Assembly: GCF_019679475.1 (NCBI RefSeq)
Contig: NZ_JAIEZP010000001.1
Coordinates: 124,001 to 188,000, forward strand
Length of the DNA stretch: 64,000 nt
Direction: 5' to 3'
DNA from: Hyphomonas sediminis
Lineage (GTDB): Bacteria; Pseudomonadota; Alphaproteobacteria; Caulobacterales; Hyphomonadaceae
Below, piece by piece: positions 15,928-25,442 of this stretch. The number at the start of each line of letters is the position of its first letter. Within the stretch, counting starts at the first letter, position 1. Both the position numbers and the translations under genes were made by a program. The notes under the pieces were generated by a model. That model made no database searches, was not told the origin of the DNA, and saw only the letters and a list, made by a program, of their open reading frames with translations.

Positions 15928-16653
15928 ATGGATGGGTCCGCATGGGGGAAACCGCGCAGCAGCGTCTACATCGCACTGGGCGTGACGGGCCTGCTCGTGG
16001 CGGTGACGGGCTTTTCGACAACCTATTTCTTTCCCATCGCCGGCGGCAGTTTCCACGCGCCGCTGATCGTGCACCTGCACGGGCTGGCGGCGTTTTGCTG
16101 GGTGGCGCTGTTCCTGCTGCAACCGACGCTGATCCGGCTGAACGCTTTCCCCGCGCACCAGCTGGCCGGCATGGCGGCCATTCCGGTGGCAGGCATGGTG
16201 CTGATCGGCGGGGCGGGCACGGGCGTGTTTGCCGTCAGCCGCGACCTTGCCGCCGGGATGGGCGACTTCGCCTATGCCAGCATTGTGGGCACGGTGGCGG
16301 GGCTGGTGATCTTCTTCTGCCTGGTGGTCGCAGGCATCCTCAACCGGCAGCGGCCGGAGACGCACAAGCGCCTGATGGTGCTGGCGACGATCATCCTGCT
16401 GTGGCCCGCCTGGTTTCGCCTGCGCCACATCTTTCCCGGCATCCCGAACCCGGAAGTGACGCTGGCCTTGCTGGCAGCCGACTCGCTGATCCTGATCGTA
16501 ATGGCGCGCGACAAGCTGGCCGAGGGGCGCGTGCATCCGGTTTACCTCTGGCTTGGCCCGGCGATCATTGCCGAGCAGACGCTGGAAGTGCTGCTTTTCG
16601 GGTCGCCCGGCTGGATTGACGCGGGCAAGGCGATCTACGGCGCCCTGAGCTGA
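15928..16653 (+). CDS. Multi-spanning membrane protein of unknown function
   Basis: A 241-residue protein with about seven hydrophobic segments spread from residue 14 to the end. Conserved-looking polar residues occur in the helices: HLHG in the second, RPETHKRL in the loop before the fifth, RLRHIFP after it. Histidine pairs within helices could bind haem or metal, but this is speculation. The start at 15928 follows GGGGA by seven bases; an upstream in-frame start would overlap the M48 promoter. It is divergent from the M48 gene and followed after 55 bases by an MBL hydrolase on the same strand, so the two may be one operon. I do not recognise the family with confidence. Confidence 0.7.
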   Translation: MDGSAWGKPRSSVYIALGVTGLLVAVTGFSTTYFFPIAGGSFHAPLIVHLHGLAAFCWVALFLLQPTLIRLNAFPAHQLAGMAAIPVAGMVLIGGAGTGVFAVSRDLAAGMGDFAYASIVGTVAGLVIFFCLVVAGILNRQRPETHKRLMVLATIILLWPAWFRLRHIFPGIPNPEVTLALLAADSLILIVMARDKLAEGRVHPVYLWLGPAIIAEQTLEVLLFGSPGWIDAGKAIYGALS

Positions 16654-16708
16654 GGCCCACCCCAGCGGCAGGGTTTGCAGGGGGCGAGCCAGTCGCTATC
16701 TATCCAGC

Positions 16709-17443
16709 ATGACCGATGCGACCCCTGCCCCCAAACTCGAGATCCGGATCATTCCGGTGACCCCGCTGCAACAGAACACCTCGATGATCTGGTCCACCGA
16801 GACCAAGGAAGGCGTGTTCGTCGATCCGGGCGGCGAGATCGACAAGCTGATGCAGGCAGCCGACCATTTCGGCGTGAAGATCGTGGGCGTGTGGCTGACC
16901 CATGGCCATCTCGACCATGTGGGCGCGGCGATGGACGTGAAGGAACGCACCGGTTGCGAGATCATCGGCCCGCATGAGGACGATCAGTGGCTGCTGGATG
17001 AAGTGGAAGCCAGCGGCGCGCGCTATGGCATTCGCGACGGGAAGAATGTGACGCCCGACCGCTACCTGCAGGATGGCGACGAGCTGGACCTTGGCGGCAC
17101 CAAGTTCGGCGTGGCCCACTGCCCCGGCCATACGCCGGGCCATGTGGTGATCTACCAGCCCGAAGGCGCGCTGGCCTTTGTCGGCGACGTGCTGTTCCGC
17201 GGCTCTGTGGGGCGCACGGACTTTCCGCGCGGCAACCACCAGCAGCTGATCGATTCCATCACCGGCAAGCTGTGGCCGCTGGGCGACCAGATGCGCTTCG
17301 TGCCCGGCCATGGCCCGATGTCCACCTTCGGGCAGGAGCGCCAGGACAACCCCTTCGTGGCCGATGCCGTGACCGGATATAATGGCGCGGAAAAAGGCGA
17401 CGTGGACCTCGTCAGCCAGCGCCTTTCCAAACGCTACACCTGA
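16709..17443 (+). CDS. MBL-fold metallo-hydrolase (glyoxalase II-like)
   Basis: A 244-residue metallo-beta-lactamase-fold hydrolase. The di-metal site is THGHLDHVGA (HxHxDH), with further ligands in HCPGHTPGHVVIY, FVGDVLFRGSVGRTDFPRG and the closing VPGHGP. The F-x-G-D-x-L-F-x-x-x-VGR-x-D motif is characteristic of the YcbL/GloB-like thiolesterase group, so hydrolysis of S-lactoylglutathione or a similar thioester is likely; persulfide dioxygenase activity is less likely. It lies 55 bases after the membrane protein gene and ends directly before the operator region of the second TetR gene. Confidence 0.9.
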   Translation: MTDATPAPKLEIRIIPVTPLQQNTSMIWSTETKEGVFVDPGGEIDKLMQAADHFGVKIVGVWLTHGHLDHVGAAMDVKERTGCEIIGPHEDDQWLLDEVEASGARYGIRDGKNVTPDRYLQDGDELDLGGTKFGVAHCPGHTPGHVVIYQPEGALAFVGDVLFRGSVGRTDFPRGNHQQLIDSITGKLWPLGDQMRFVPGHGPMSTFGQERQDNPFVADAVTGYNGAEKGDVDLVSQRLSKRYT

Positions 17444-17468
17444 CAAAAAGTCAGTTCCGATGAAAACG

Positions 17469-17485
17469 TGTCAGTTTTCATGACA
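17469..17485. promoter_or_regulatory. Upstream operator of twin TetR site
   Basis: TGTCA-N7-TGACA, the same arms and spacing as the site at 17513-17529, starting exactly 44 bases upstream of it. A third weaker dyad, CTGAC-N5-GTCAG, lies at 17440-17454. Confidence 0.6.
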
Positions 17486-17512
17486 TGAGCCATTGCGTGC
17501 GAATTTCTTTCG

Positions 17513-17529
17513 TGTCATATGATCTGACA
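17513..17529. promoter_or_regulatory. Downstream operator overlapping -10 and start codon
   Basis: TGTCA-N7-TGACA. The seven-base spacer contains TATGAT (17518-17523), a good -10 hexamer, and the last base is the A of the ATG at 17529. A weak -35, TTGCGT, lies 19 bases upstream of that -10. Binding here would block transcription of the adjacent TetR gene. Confidence 0.65.
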
Positions 17530-18125
17530 TGTCGTCAGAAACACTGTCTCTCCGTGAAGCCCAGCGCGAACTCACCCGGAACCGCATTCTCGATGCGGCG
17601 CTGGACCTGATTTCCGAAGAACCGCTGGACGCCATCACCCTCGCCAACGTCGCCGCGCGCGCTGCCGTGACCGAGCGTACGCTCTACCGATACTTCGCCA
17701 CCCGCGACGAGCTGGTCGAAGCCCTCTGGCCCCGGATCAATGACCGGGCCGCGCATGGCCGCACCTTTCCAGAAACGCCCGAAGCGATGATCCGGCAGCC
17801 TTCTGAAATCTTTCCCGGCTTCGACCAGGAAGAAGGGCTGACGCGTTTCGTCTTTACCCGGCAGGGGCAAGAGCTGCGCCTCTCGGTGAACGACAAGCGG
17901 CAGGCCGCATTCCTTCAGGCGGTCGCCAAAGCGCGGCCTGACCTGGGTGAAAGCGACCGCCGGGAACTGGCCGCGATTTGCCAGCTGCTCGACTCGTCCT
18001 TCGCCTGGGTATCCCTGAAGGATTACTGGGGCATCGAAGGCAACCAGTCCGGCCCGCTCGCCTCAGAAACGATACAGCTGCTGCTGGCGCAATTCCGGCG
18101 AAAGGGCGCAGGCGACACGTCCTGA
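17529..18125 (+). CDS. TetR family transcriptional regulator, probably leaderless
   Basis: A 198-residue regulator with the TetR helix-turn-helix at about residues 12-60: ELTRNRILDAALDLISEEPLDAITLANVAARAAVTERTLYRYFATRDELVEALW. The C-terminal half is a divergent ligand domain. There is no ribosome site before the ATG. The likely -10 (TATGAT) ends only five bases upstream of it, so transcription should begin at or near the start codon, giving a leaderless mRNA. Two identical dyads cover this region, which points to autorepression. The following VOC-like gene begins 105 bases downstream and could be a target through read-through. Confidence 0.9.
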   Translation: MSSETLSLREAQRELTRNRILDAALDLISEEPLDAITLANVAARAAVTERTLYRYFATRDELVEALWPRINDRAAHGRTFPETPEAMIRQPSEIFPGFDQEEGLTRFVFTRQGQELRLSVNDKRQAAFLQAVAKARPDLGESDRRELAAICQLLDSSFAWVSLKDYWGIEGNQSGPLASETIQLLLAQFRRKGAGDTS

Positions 18126-18230
18126 GCCCGGCCTCCCTCGCACACTGACCAATTTCCAATTACAATAACGGGCGCCGGAGGACCGGGCCCGGACGGGCAG
18201 AGTTTGCCCGTTACCCCAGGAGTGAACGCA

Positions 18231-18716
18231 ATGATGATCGCACATGTTTCCCTTCCCGCGGACGACACGGCCAAAGTGGCTGAAACGCTCGCCCGGATCA
18301 TGAATGGCACGGCCGTGCCCATCCCGCCGGGCGGCCCCGGCGCGTGGATGGCCTGGTCGGGCGATGAGCTGGTCGAGATTGAAGTTATCCCGCGCGGCGC
18401 CGTGATGCAGCCTGCCGAAGGCGGCGGCAACTGGCAGCCCCAGGCGGAGGCCGCCAGCACCTCACGCCGATCCGAATGCCACTTCGCCCTTTGCGTGGAT
18501 CGTCCGGCCAAGGAGGTTATCGACATCGCAGAAGCCGCCGGTTGGCCAAGCACGATCTGCGACCGGGGCGGGTTCTTCCATGTTGTGGAAGTATGGATTG
18601 AGGACGCCTTCCTGATGGAAGTGCTCGATCCGGAATATACGGCGGCTTACAAAGCCTCCATGTCTCTGGCCAATTGGCACAGCGTTTTCGGCACGGCGCA
18701 GGCGGCGCTGAAATAG
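18231..18716 (+). CDS. VOC-superfamily-like protein of unknown function
   Basis: A 161-residue soluble protein. The beginning MMIAHVSLPADDTAKVAETLARIMNG and later RSECHFALCVDRPAKEVIDIAEAAGW and FHVVEVWIEDAFLMEVLDPE follow the paired beta-alpha-beta-beta-beta pattern of glyoxalase/bleomycin-resistance (VOC) folds, including H and E at likely metal positions (His in HVS, Glu in MEVLD). The assignment is by pattern only. AGGAG lies seven bases before the ATG at 18231. A small hairpin (CGGGCA-N5-TGCCCG, 18194-18210) precedes it. It may be read together with the TetR gene upstream. Confidence 0.6.
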   Translation: MMIAHVSLPADDTAKVAETLARIMNGTAVPIPPGGPGAWMAWSGDELVEIEVIPRGAVMQPAEGGGNWQPQAEAASTSRRSECHFALCVDRPAKEVIDIAEAAGWPSTICDRGGFFHVVEVWIEDAFLMEVLDPEYTAAYKASMSLANWHSVFGTAQAALK

Positions 18717-18787
18717 GGCGAGAATTGGGCCGGAACCAAGACCGCATGCGGGCGTTCCCTTTCCACGAACAAGGAAAGGAACGACCC

Positions 18788-19132
18788 ATGATTGGATACC
18801 TGAAAATCGCCGCGATTGGCGCAGGCGCCCTCGCTATGGCGGCCTGCACTTCATCTGGCACCGCAGAGCGCAATGCCGCCGTTGGCGCCGCCGTTGGCGC
18901 AGCTGCGGGCGCTGCCATCGGCAACAATGTCGGCGATGGCGACGCGAAACGCGGCGCAGCAATCGGCGCAGCGGTTGGCGGTGTTGCCGGAGCCGTGCGC
19001 GGCTGTAACCAGGCCGGCGATTGCGGCAGCGGCAAACGCCCCGCCAATTACGATCCGTACAACTACGATACCGACGGTGACGGCGTGGTTGACGCCCGCG
19101 ACCGTTATCCCAACGACGCTCGCAGCTGGTAA
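18788..19132 (+). CDS. Glycine-zipper lipoprotein with a calcium-type repeat
   Basis: A 114-residue exported lipoprotein: the signal peptide ends in LAMAAC with Cys20 as the lipid site. A glycine-zipper segment follows (AVGAAVGAAAGAAIG and AAIGAAVGGVAGA, about residues 30-70), like the 17 kDa surface antigen family of outer-membrane proteins. The C-terminus has DTDGDGVVDARDRYPNDA, a thrombospondin type 3 repeat that usually binds calcium. GGAA-type ribosome site lies upstream. The gene stands alone between two stem-loops. A structural role in the outer membrane is inferred. Confidence 0.8.
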   Translation: MIGYLKIAAIGAGALAMAACTSSGTAERNAAVGAAVGAAAGAAIGNNVGDGDAKRGAAIGAAVGGVAGAVRGCNQAGDCGSGKRPANYDPYNYDTDGDGVVDARDRYPNDARSW

Positions 19133-19157
19133 TCCACGGTGACGCAGAACAAAGAAC

Positions 19158-19193
19158 AGGCCCCCGCTCCCTCCCTCAGGGTGACGGGGGCCT
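19158..19193. terminator. Hairpin after the glycine-zipper lipoprotein gene
   Basis: Nine-bp perfect stem AGGCCCCCG / CGGGGGCCT with an 18-base loop, 26 bases after the stop and without a T-run. Confidence 0.45.
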
Positions 19194-19309
19194 ATCTGAT
19201 GGCCACACGGAAATGAAATCCCGCAATGAGCTCCGGTTCTGAGCAAAGGCGGCTGAACCCAGTCCTTTCCGGCGATGGTTGGAGCACGTGAACGATACAG
19301 GCTGATCCG

Positions 19310-20551
19310 CTAAGGCGCCTCACCCTGCAGTTCGGCGATCTTGTTCGCGTGAACCCCGAGCATAAGCTCATACAGCCAGTTCGGCATGCCCGGAAGGTCT
19401 GCGGTTTCGGGCGTACGGATATCCCCTGACTGGAAGAGGGCGAGCGCATCGTTGAGCATCAGGCGCCCGGCAATACCCTGTCCGGCGGCGTCTGCCTCGG
19501 TTGTCATGACGGCAACCAGGGCCCTGAAGGCAGCCCGGGCCGGAGCTGTTTCCTCCGCTGGCGGATTACCAACCCCCGCAGCCAGGGGCGTCCAGTGGCG
19601 GCTGAGTTCCAGGGCAATGGAAACTGTCGCAGCCTCCGTGCCGACTTGGCCGGGCGCGAACCAATCGGCCCTTGGAACCTCCGTGAACGCCGCACCGTCA
19701 AAGAGACGCCGGCTGACGCCATGCTGTTCAAACAGCTTGTCGAGATTTGCCTGATCCGTCTTTTGCCACAGGCCATATGGCGGCTCTTTCTCACCGAGAT
19801 ATTGCGAGACGTCACGGAGCGCTTCTCGCAGGTAGAAGTGGACATCCTTCTGTCCAGTTATCTGTCCGCCCTCGACTTGCCGCATGATGGCCTTGGCGCG
19901 CTGGGCCAGAGGGTTCCAGTCCGTGAACTCCGCAGACCCGCGGCAAGCGTCGGCCAGCGTGCTGAGCAGCCTGAGCGATGAGGGGCGCCTGATGGTATTG
20001 TAGGCCGATGCGCCGGTCGCCATCGTCCGGGTGACATAGTTGCAGCTTAGCGTGGGCGGCGCGTCCGAGACGAGCGGATGAACATCATGCCCCGCTTCTG
20101 CATAGCTCGTCAGGGCGTCGGTTCCCTCCTTTACGATGCCGGCCCAGTCATCATAGGTCAGATTGAAGCCGCCATGGTTCAGGCGCTCCGGAATATCCTG
20201 CTGCGCGGCGAGAATATGATCGATCGCCCGGGCGATATATCGGGCGTGCGAGGCCTTGCGGCCTTCACCTGGCGGTGTCGCGGCTTCAAGTCGCTTGACC
20301 CATTTCAACTCTACTCCCGCCGCGATGATCTGAACCCAGCCCGTTTCCGGGCAGCGTTTGGCATCCAGGCGGATTTCCGCGAGATGCTCGCCAAAGGCCT
20401 GGTCAGACACCGTGGACTGGCCGAGAGCATTGTAGGCCTTTGCCCCTTTCACGATGCGGTTCGGCCCGCAATCGAATGGCGAGGCCAGCGCCGGGCCTAC
20501 CCCCAGCATCGCAACAAGCACCAATCCGGCGATCCTTACAGAACAATGCAT
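19310..20551 (-). CDS. Secreted protein of unknown function, paralogue 2 of a tandem pair
   Basis: A 413-residue exported protein (signal peptide RIAGLVLVAMLGVGPALAS, cleavage near residue 24). It is mostly helical and I do not recognise a family. It is related along its whole length to the gene upstream on the same strand. Both have a block of the form LD-x-L-x-x-x-HGV, then WF, then an alternating hydrophobic stretch ending in (S/D)xxWxxLAA, and both end in a PxWL(Y/F)(E/D)xx motif. Conserved Cys residues near positions 27 and 62 suggest a disulfide. Only four bases separate its start from the stop of the upstream paralogue, so translation is probably coupled. Confidence 0.75.
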   Translation of the reverse strand: MHCSVRIAGLVLVAMLGVGPALASPFDCGPNRIVKGAKAYNALGQSTVSDQAFGEHLAEIRLDAKRCPETGWVQIIAAGVELKWVKRLEAATPPGEGRKASHARYIARAIDHILAAQQDIPERLNHGGFNLTYDDWAGIVKEGTDALTSYAEAGHDVHPLVSDAPPTLSCNYVTRTMATGASAYNTIRRPSSLRLLSTLADACRGSAEFTDWNPLAQRAKAIMRQVEGGQITGQKDVHFYLREALRDVSQYLGEKEPPYGLWQKTDQANLDKLFEQHGVSRRLFDGAAFTEVPRADWFAPGQVGTEAATVSIALELSRHWTPLAAGVGNPPAEETAPARAAFRALVAVMTTEADAAGQGIAGRLMLNDALALFQSGDIRTPETADLPGMPNWLYELMLGVHANKIAELQGEAP

Positions 20552-20555
20552 CTCG

Positions 20556-21827
20556 CTACCCTTCCTTCTGGGGCCCGTAGGTGTTTTTCAGCACGTCAAA
20601 CAGCCACTGGGGAGGCAGGTCGTAGCCGCCCATCCTGTGCGTGCGCACGCGGCTTTCCTGCACATCGGACAGGGCATGGAGAATGACCATGCGCGTCTCG
20701 CCTTCCAGCCCCGCTTCCCGGCCCTCGGCCAGAATGCCGGAGACGAAATTGGTATAGACCGTGGCTGCAGACGCGACCGTTTTGTCACCCGCTTCAATCT
20801 CGGCGGCGAGGCCTGCCCATGTATCACTGAGCGTCCAGGCCAGGCTGAACGCCACCTCCTCGCCGCGTATGTGTTCCGCCGTAAACCACTGCTGCCGCGG
20901 CAGGAGACCGGCCTGCGCATCGACCCCATGCTTGCGCAAAAGGCCGTCGAGCTCTTTTGAAGTGATCTTGGAGAGTATGATGCCGAACCGGCCCCCATTC
21001 ATATAGAGATAGGTGTCGCGCGCATCTCGTGCGGCGTGCAGCAAGCCGGCGGCCTGCGCCGGATCGGTGACCCCACCTGTCCGCACAAGATGGGTATAGG
21101 CGTAGGCTTTGACGGCAACGGGCGTATCGTCTTTCTTGACCGGGTCATCGCTGCAGGCGTCTGCCGCAGCATCGAGGAAGGGCCGGAAAATCAGATCCGC
21201 CTCTGTATCCATACCATAGCCGACGGTCTGCGAATCCGGGGCCAGCCAGCCTGTGCAGGCAGGCGGTGTTTCAGCCGCGATATAGGGATGCACGGTGCCC
21301 AGCCTGGCGAGGGTCATGAGCTTGGAGACGATGTCCTTCCGATTTTCAGCCGCAGCGCTGTAAGTCAGACTTCCTCTTCCTGAGCCTGTCTGGACAGCAA
21401 TGCGGTCGGCGCGGCTTTCGGCAGGCGCGGCGATATACTTGTTGGACCGATCGTATGCGCGGACCAGATAGTTCAACGCCGACTGGTTGATCTGGTTATT
21501 GTTGCCGCGGACCAGGACATCATAGGCACGCATGTCCATGACTGCGCCCATCATGTTGATCCATGGATGGTCAGGGCAGCGCGAGACCTGCCCGTCTATT
21601 TCCGTCAGAGCCTGCTGGAACTGCTCGGCCGTATTGGTTGGCCGCAGGCTGGCCTCCAGCGCCTTCGGGAGGTGGTCGGTCTCGCAGGCATCTTCAGCAC
21701 GCGCCACGCCCCCTGCCAGGGCCAATACCAGCATGGACAGCACCCCGAAGCGGAATGCGTCTACCCCGCTGATTTGACTTCCGGAATGAAGGGACTCAGC
21801 GGCGCCGGCCAAAGGCATAATCTTCAT
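20556..21827 (-). CDS. Secreted protein of unknown function, paralogue 1 of a tandem pair
   Basis: A 423-residue exported protein and first gene of a two-gene unit. The ATG at 21827 has GGAGGGGG upstream. The signal sequence is then long, with an extra 27 residues before the hydrophobic core VLSMLVLALAGGVARA; a shorter start inside is possible. The mature part matches its neighbour in order and spacing of motifs (CPDHPWINMMGAVM, LTYSAAAENRKDIVSKLMTL, LDGLLRKHGV, QQWF, LSDTWAGLAA, PPQWLFDVLKNTYG). Cysteines recur at comparable positions. No catalytic signature was found. The duplication and strong divergence suggest two partners, for example a heterodimer, but this is inference. Confidence 0.75.
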   Translation of the reverse strand: MKIMPLAGAAESLHSGSQISGVDAFRFGVLSMLVLALAGGVARAEDACETDHLPKALEASLRPTNTAEQFQQALTEIDGQVSRCPDHPWINMMGAVMDMRAYDVLVRGNNNQINQSALNYLVRAYDRSNKYIAAPAESRADRIAVQTGSGRGSLTYSAAAENRKDIVSKLMTLARLGTVHPYIAAETPPACTGWLAPDSQTVGYGMDTEADLIFRPFLDAAADACSDDPVKKDDTPVAVKAYAYTHLVRTGGVTDPAQAAGLLHAARDARDTYLYMNGGRFGIILSKITSKELDGLLRKHGVDAQAGLLPRQQWFTAEHIRGEEVAFSLAWTLSDTWAGLAAEIEAGDKTVASAATVYTNFVSGILAEGREAGLEGETRMVILHALSDVQESRVRTHRMGGYDLPPQWLFDVLKNTYGPQKEG

Positions 21828-22093
21828 GGATCTGTTCCCCCTCCGAGCGTTCCGAAGGAAATCACTCCGCCTCCCCGCCGCCCCTCCTCCTCCATGCGGC
21901 GATAAGGCAGGTCACAAATGCGGCGCAGGGCGAGCGTTTCATCTGGATTTCTTTCACTACAGCCCGTAGCACCGCCCGAAGCAGGATGCCTCCCCCTGTA
22001 TGGGGGTATATCGTACACCTTGCGCCTTGCCCCCCGGCCCGACTCCCTGCTATCGGGCAGCCGTTTGACCGCCTGTGAGGAGACCACAAACCC

Positions 22094-25000
22094 ATGCCCA
22101 AGCGCACCGACATCTCCTCAATCCTCGTTATTGGCGCCGGCCCGATCATCATCGGCCAGGCCTGCGAGTTCGATTATTCCGGCGTACAGGCGGTCAAGGC
22201 GCTGAAAGCCGAGGGCTACCGGGTGATCCTGGTGAACTCGAACCCCGCCACCATCATGACCGACCCGGAACTGGCGGATGCGACCTATATCGAGCCGATC
22301 CTGCCCGAAGTGGTCGAAAAGATCATCGAGGCCGAGCGCCCCGACGCCCTGCTGCCGACGATGGGCGGGCAGACGGCGCTGAACTGCGCGCTGGACCTGC
22401 ACTATGCTGGCATCCTGGAAAAATACGGCGTCGAGCTGATCGGCGCGAAGGCCCCGGCCATCGAAATGGCTGAAGACCGCAAGCTGTTCCGCGAGGCGAT
22501 GGACCGTCTTGGCCTCGAAAACCCGCGCGCCGCGATCATCTCCTCGCCGGAGCTGCCGTCCGAGCCGGGCAAGCCGAAGCGCTATGACCGCCTGGCGGGC
22601 CTGCGTGAAGCGATGGACGCGCTGGAGACCGTCGGCCTGCCGGCGATCATCCGCCCCGCCTTCACCCTTGGCGGCACAGGCGGCGGCATCGCCTACAATA
22701 TCGAGGAATATGAAGAGATCTGCCGTTCGGGCATCGCGGCCTCGCCGAACGCCCAGATCCTGATCGACGAAAGCCTGCTCGGCTGGAAAGAGTATGAAAT
22801 GGAGGTCGTCCGCGACAAGGCGGACAATGCCATCATCATCTGCTCGATCGAGAATATCGACCCGATGGGCGTGCATACCGGCGACTCCATCACCGTGGCC
22901 CCTGCCCTGACCCTGACGGACAAGGAATACCAGGTGATGCGCAACGCCTCGATCGCGGTGCTGCGCGAGATCGGCGTGGAGACGGGCGGCTCGAACGTGC
23001 AGTTTGCCGTGAACCCGAAAGATGGCCGCCTTGTCGTCATCGAGATGAACCCGCGCGTGTCGCGCTCCTCGGCGCTGGCATCGAAGGCAACCGGCTTCCC
23101 GATTGCCAAGGTCGCCGCCAAGCTCGCCGTCGGCTACACGCTCGACGAGCTGGACAATGACATTACAGGCGTGACGCCGGCCTCCTTCGAGCCGACCATC
23201 GACTATGTGGTCACCAAGATCCCGCGCTTTGCCTTCGAGAAATACAAGGGCGCCGAAGCGGTACTGACCACCGCGATGAAATCGGTGGGCGAGGCGATGG
23301 CCATTGGGCGCAGCTTCCAGGAGAGCCTGCAGAAGGCGCTCTGCTCGCTGGAGACCGGGCTTTCCGGCCTCAATGAAATTCCGTTCGAGGACGAGACCGC
23401 GCTGCGCCAGGCGCTGGGCATTCAGTCCCCGGACCGTCTGCGCGTGATTGCGCAGGCTTTCCGCATGGGCCTCAGCGTCAGCGATGTGCAGGCGATCACC
23501 TCGTTCGACCCCTGGTTCCTGCGCCAGATTGAAGACATCGTGAAAACCGAGGACGCCATCCGCCAGAACGGCCTGCCGGAAACGCCGGCAGAGATGACCG
23601 AGATCAAGGCGAAGGGCTTCTCCGACAAGCGCCTTGCCGAGCTGACCGGCCATACCGAGGACGGCGTGCGCACGACGCGCCACATGATGGGCGTGCGCCC
23701 GGTCTACAAGCGGATCGACACCTGCGCGGCCGAGTTTGCGGCCAAGACGCCTTATCTCTACTCGACCTACGAACACGCCCCTTTCGGTCAGGACGCGCCC
23801 GACTGTGAGGCGATGCCGTCTTCGCGCAAGAAGGCGATCATCCTGGGCGGCGGCCCGAACCGGATCGGCCAGGGCATCGAGTTCGACTATTGCTGCTGCC
23901 ATGCGGCCTTCGCGATGGAAGACCTCGGCATTGAATCGATCATGGTCAACTGCAACCCGGAAACGGTGTCCACGGACTATGATACGTCTGACCGCCTGTA
24001 TTTCGAACCGCTGACCATCGAGCATACGCTGGAAATCATCCGCAAGGAGCAGTCTTCCGGCGAGCTGGCAGGCGTCATCGTCCAGTTCGGTGGCCAGACC
24101 CCGCTGAAGCTGGCAGGCCCGCTGTTCGACGAGCAAGTGCCCATCCTCGGCACAAGCCCGCAATCGATCGACCTGGCCGAAGACCGCGAACAATTCGCCG
24201 CCCTGCTCGACACGCTGAACATCCAGCAAGCGCCCTCGCGCACCGCGCGCAGCGTCCCCGAAGCCGAAGTGAAGGCGAACGAGATCGGCTATCCGGTCAT
24301 GCTGCGCCCCTCTTTCGTGCTGGGCGGCCGCGCGATGGAAATCGCCCGCAATGACGAAGACCTGCGCAAGTTCGCTGCCGAGGCCCTGAAGGTTTCGGGC
24401 GATGCGTCGCTGTTTATCGACCGCTATCTGGCCGACGCCATCGAAGTGGACGTTGACGCCCTGTGCGACGGCAAGACCGTGCATGTGGCCGGCATCATGG
24501 AGCATATCGAGGAAGCGGGCGTACACTCGGGCGACTCCGCCTGCGCCCTGCCGCCCTTCACGCTGTCTGCCGAGATGCAGAAGCGCCTGGGCGACCAGGC
24601 CGGCGCGCTTGCCATGGCGCTGAACGTCCGGGGCCTGATCAACATCCAGTTCGCCGTCAAAGGCGAGGAAATCTACGTTCTGGAAGCCAACCCGCGCGCC
24701 AGCCGCACCGTGCCTTTCGTGGCCAAGGCCGTCGGCGCGCCGATTGCCGGTATCGCAGCCAAGGTGATGGCAGGCGAAGCGCTTTCGGGCTTCGACCTTT
24801 CCAATGCCCGCCCGCGCCGCATCGCCATCAAGGAAGCCGTCTTCCCGTTCGCCCGCTTCCCCGGCGTTGATCCGCAACTCGGCCCGGAAATGCGCTCGAC
24901 CGGCGAAGTGATGGGCTGGGACGATGATTTCGGCATGGCCTTCCTCAAGAGCCAGCTGGGCGGCGGCATTCGCCTGCCGTCTGAGGGCACCGTGTTCATC

Positions 25001-25372
25001 TCCGTGCGCGATGGCGACAAGAAGGCCGTAGAAGAGGCCGCCCGCGGCCTGGTGGACCTTGGCTTCACCATCCTGGCGACCAGTGGCACGGCCAACCACC
25101 TCGAATCGCAGGGCATTCCGGTCAAGCGCGTGAACAAGGTGCTGGAAGGCCAGCCACATATCGTCGACGCAATGATTAACGGCGACGTGCAGCTGGTGTT
25201 CAACACCACCGAGGGGGCCGCCTCCCTGTCCGATTCCGGGTCCATTCGGCGGACGGCTGTGGCGCGGAAAATTCCTTATTTCACAACGCTGGCGGCCTCT
25301 TTGGCAGCCGTTAGAGCCATCGCCAGCATGAAATCACAAGAAATCTCCGTACGCGCCTTGCAAAGCGCCTGA
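22094..25372 (+). CDS. carB: Carbamoyl-phosphate synthase, large subunit
   Basis: A 1092-residue enzyme of full length, making carbamoyl phosphate from ammonia, bicarbonate and two ATP, for arginine and pyrimidine synthesis. The two homologous ATP-grasp halves are clear: [19 protein letters not shown] near residue 13 and [20 protein letters not shown] near 585, with [15 protein letters not shown] and [11 protein letters not shown]. The C-terminal MGS-like allosteric domain (from about 965) has [17 protein letters not shown] lies upstream of the ATG. The small subunit carA is not in the window. A short dyad, CCCCC-TGTAT-GGGGG (21992-22006), and TATATCGTACA lie in the leader and may belong to the promoter. 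Confidence 0.97.
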   Translation: MPKRTDISSILVIGAGPIIIGQACEFDYSGVQAVKALKAEGYRVILVNSNPATIMTDPELADATYIEPILPEVVEKIIEAERPDALLPTMGGQTALNCALDLHYAGILEKYGVELIGAKAPAIEMAEDRKLFREAMDRLGLENPRAAIISSPELPSEPGKPKRYDRLAGLREAMDALETVGLPAIIRPAFTLGGTGGGIAYNIEEYEEICRSGIAASPNAQILIDESLLGWKEYEMEVVRDKADNAIIICSIENIDPMGVHTGDSITVAPALTLTDKEYQVMRNASIAVLREIGVETGGSNVQFAVNPKDGRLVVIEMNPRVSRSSALASKATGFPIAKVAAKLAVGYTLDELDNDITGVTPASFEPTIDYVVTKIPRFAFEKYKGAEAVLTTAMKSVGEAMAIGRSFQESLQKALCSLETGLSGLNEIPFEDETALRQALGIQSPDRLRVIAQAFRMGLSVSDVQAITSFDPWFLRQIEDIVKTEDAIRQNGLPETPAEMTEIKAKGFSDKRLAELTGHTEDGVRTTRHMMGVRPVYKRIDTCAAEFAAKTPYLYSTYEHAPFGQDAPDCEAMPSSRKKAIILGGGPNRIGQGIEFDYCCCHAAFAMEDLGIESIMVNCNPETVSTDYDTSDRLYFEPLTIEHTLEIIRKEQSSGELAGVIVQFGGQTPLKLAGPLFDEQVPILGTSPQSIDLAEDREQFAALLDTLNIQQAPSRTARSVPEAEVKANEIGYPVMLRPSFVLGGRAMEIARNDEDLRKFAAEALKVSGDASLFIDRYLADAIEVDVDALCDGKTVHVAGIMEHIEEAGVHSGDSACALPPFTLSAEMQKRLGDQAGALAMALNVRGLINIQFAVKGEEIYVLEANPRASRTVPFVAKAVGAPIAGIAAKVMAGEALSGFDLSNARPRRIAIKEAVFPFARFPGVDPQLGPEMRSTGEVMGWDDDFGMAFLKSQLGGGIRLPSEGTVFISVRDGDKKAVEEAARGLVDLGFTILATSGTANHLESQGIPVKRVNKVLEGQPHIVDAMINGDVQLVFNTTEGAASLSDSGSIRRTAVARKIPYFTTLAASLAAVRAIASMKSQEISVRALQSA

Positions 25373-25442
25373 CTGGCCACCACTTGACGCCCTTAGTTTT
25401 TGCGACAACGGTTTTTGCCGCTGAAGATGAGGGACACTCACG

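Noticed and set aside
17440..17454. CTGAC-N5-GTCAG as a third operator of the TetR gene
   Set aside because: Arms and spacing differ from the two matching sites and it overlaps the stop of the MBL gene. Kept only as a weak note.
22118..25159. Very long open frame (over 1000 codons) on the minus strand, opposite carB
   Set aside because: It is the antisense shadow of carB, whose motifs are all on the plus strand. High GC keeps such frames open; the translation is rich in Arg and His with no family motif.
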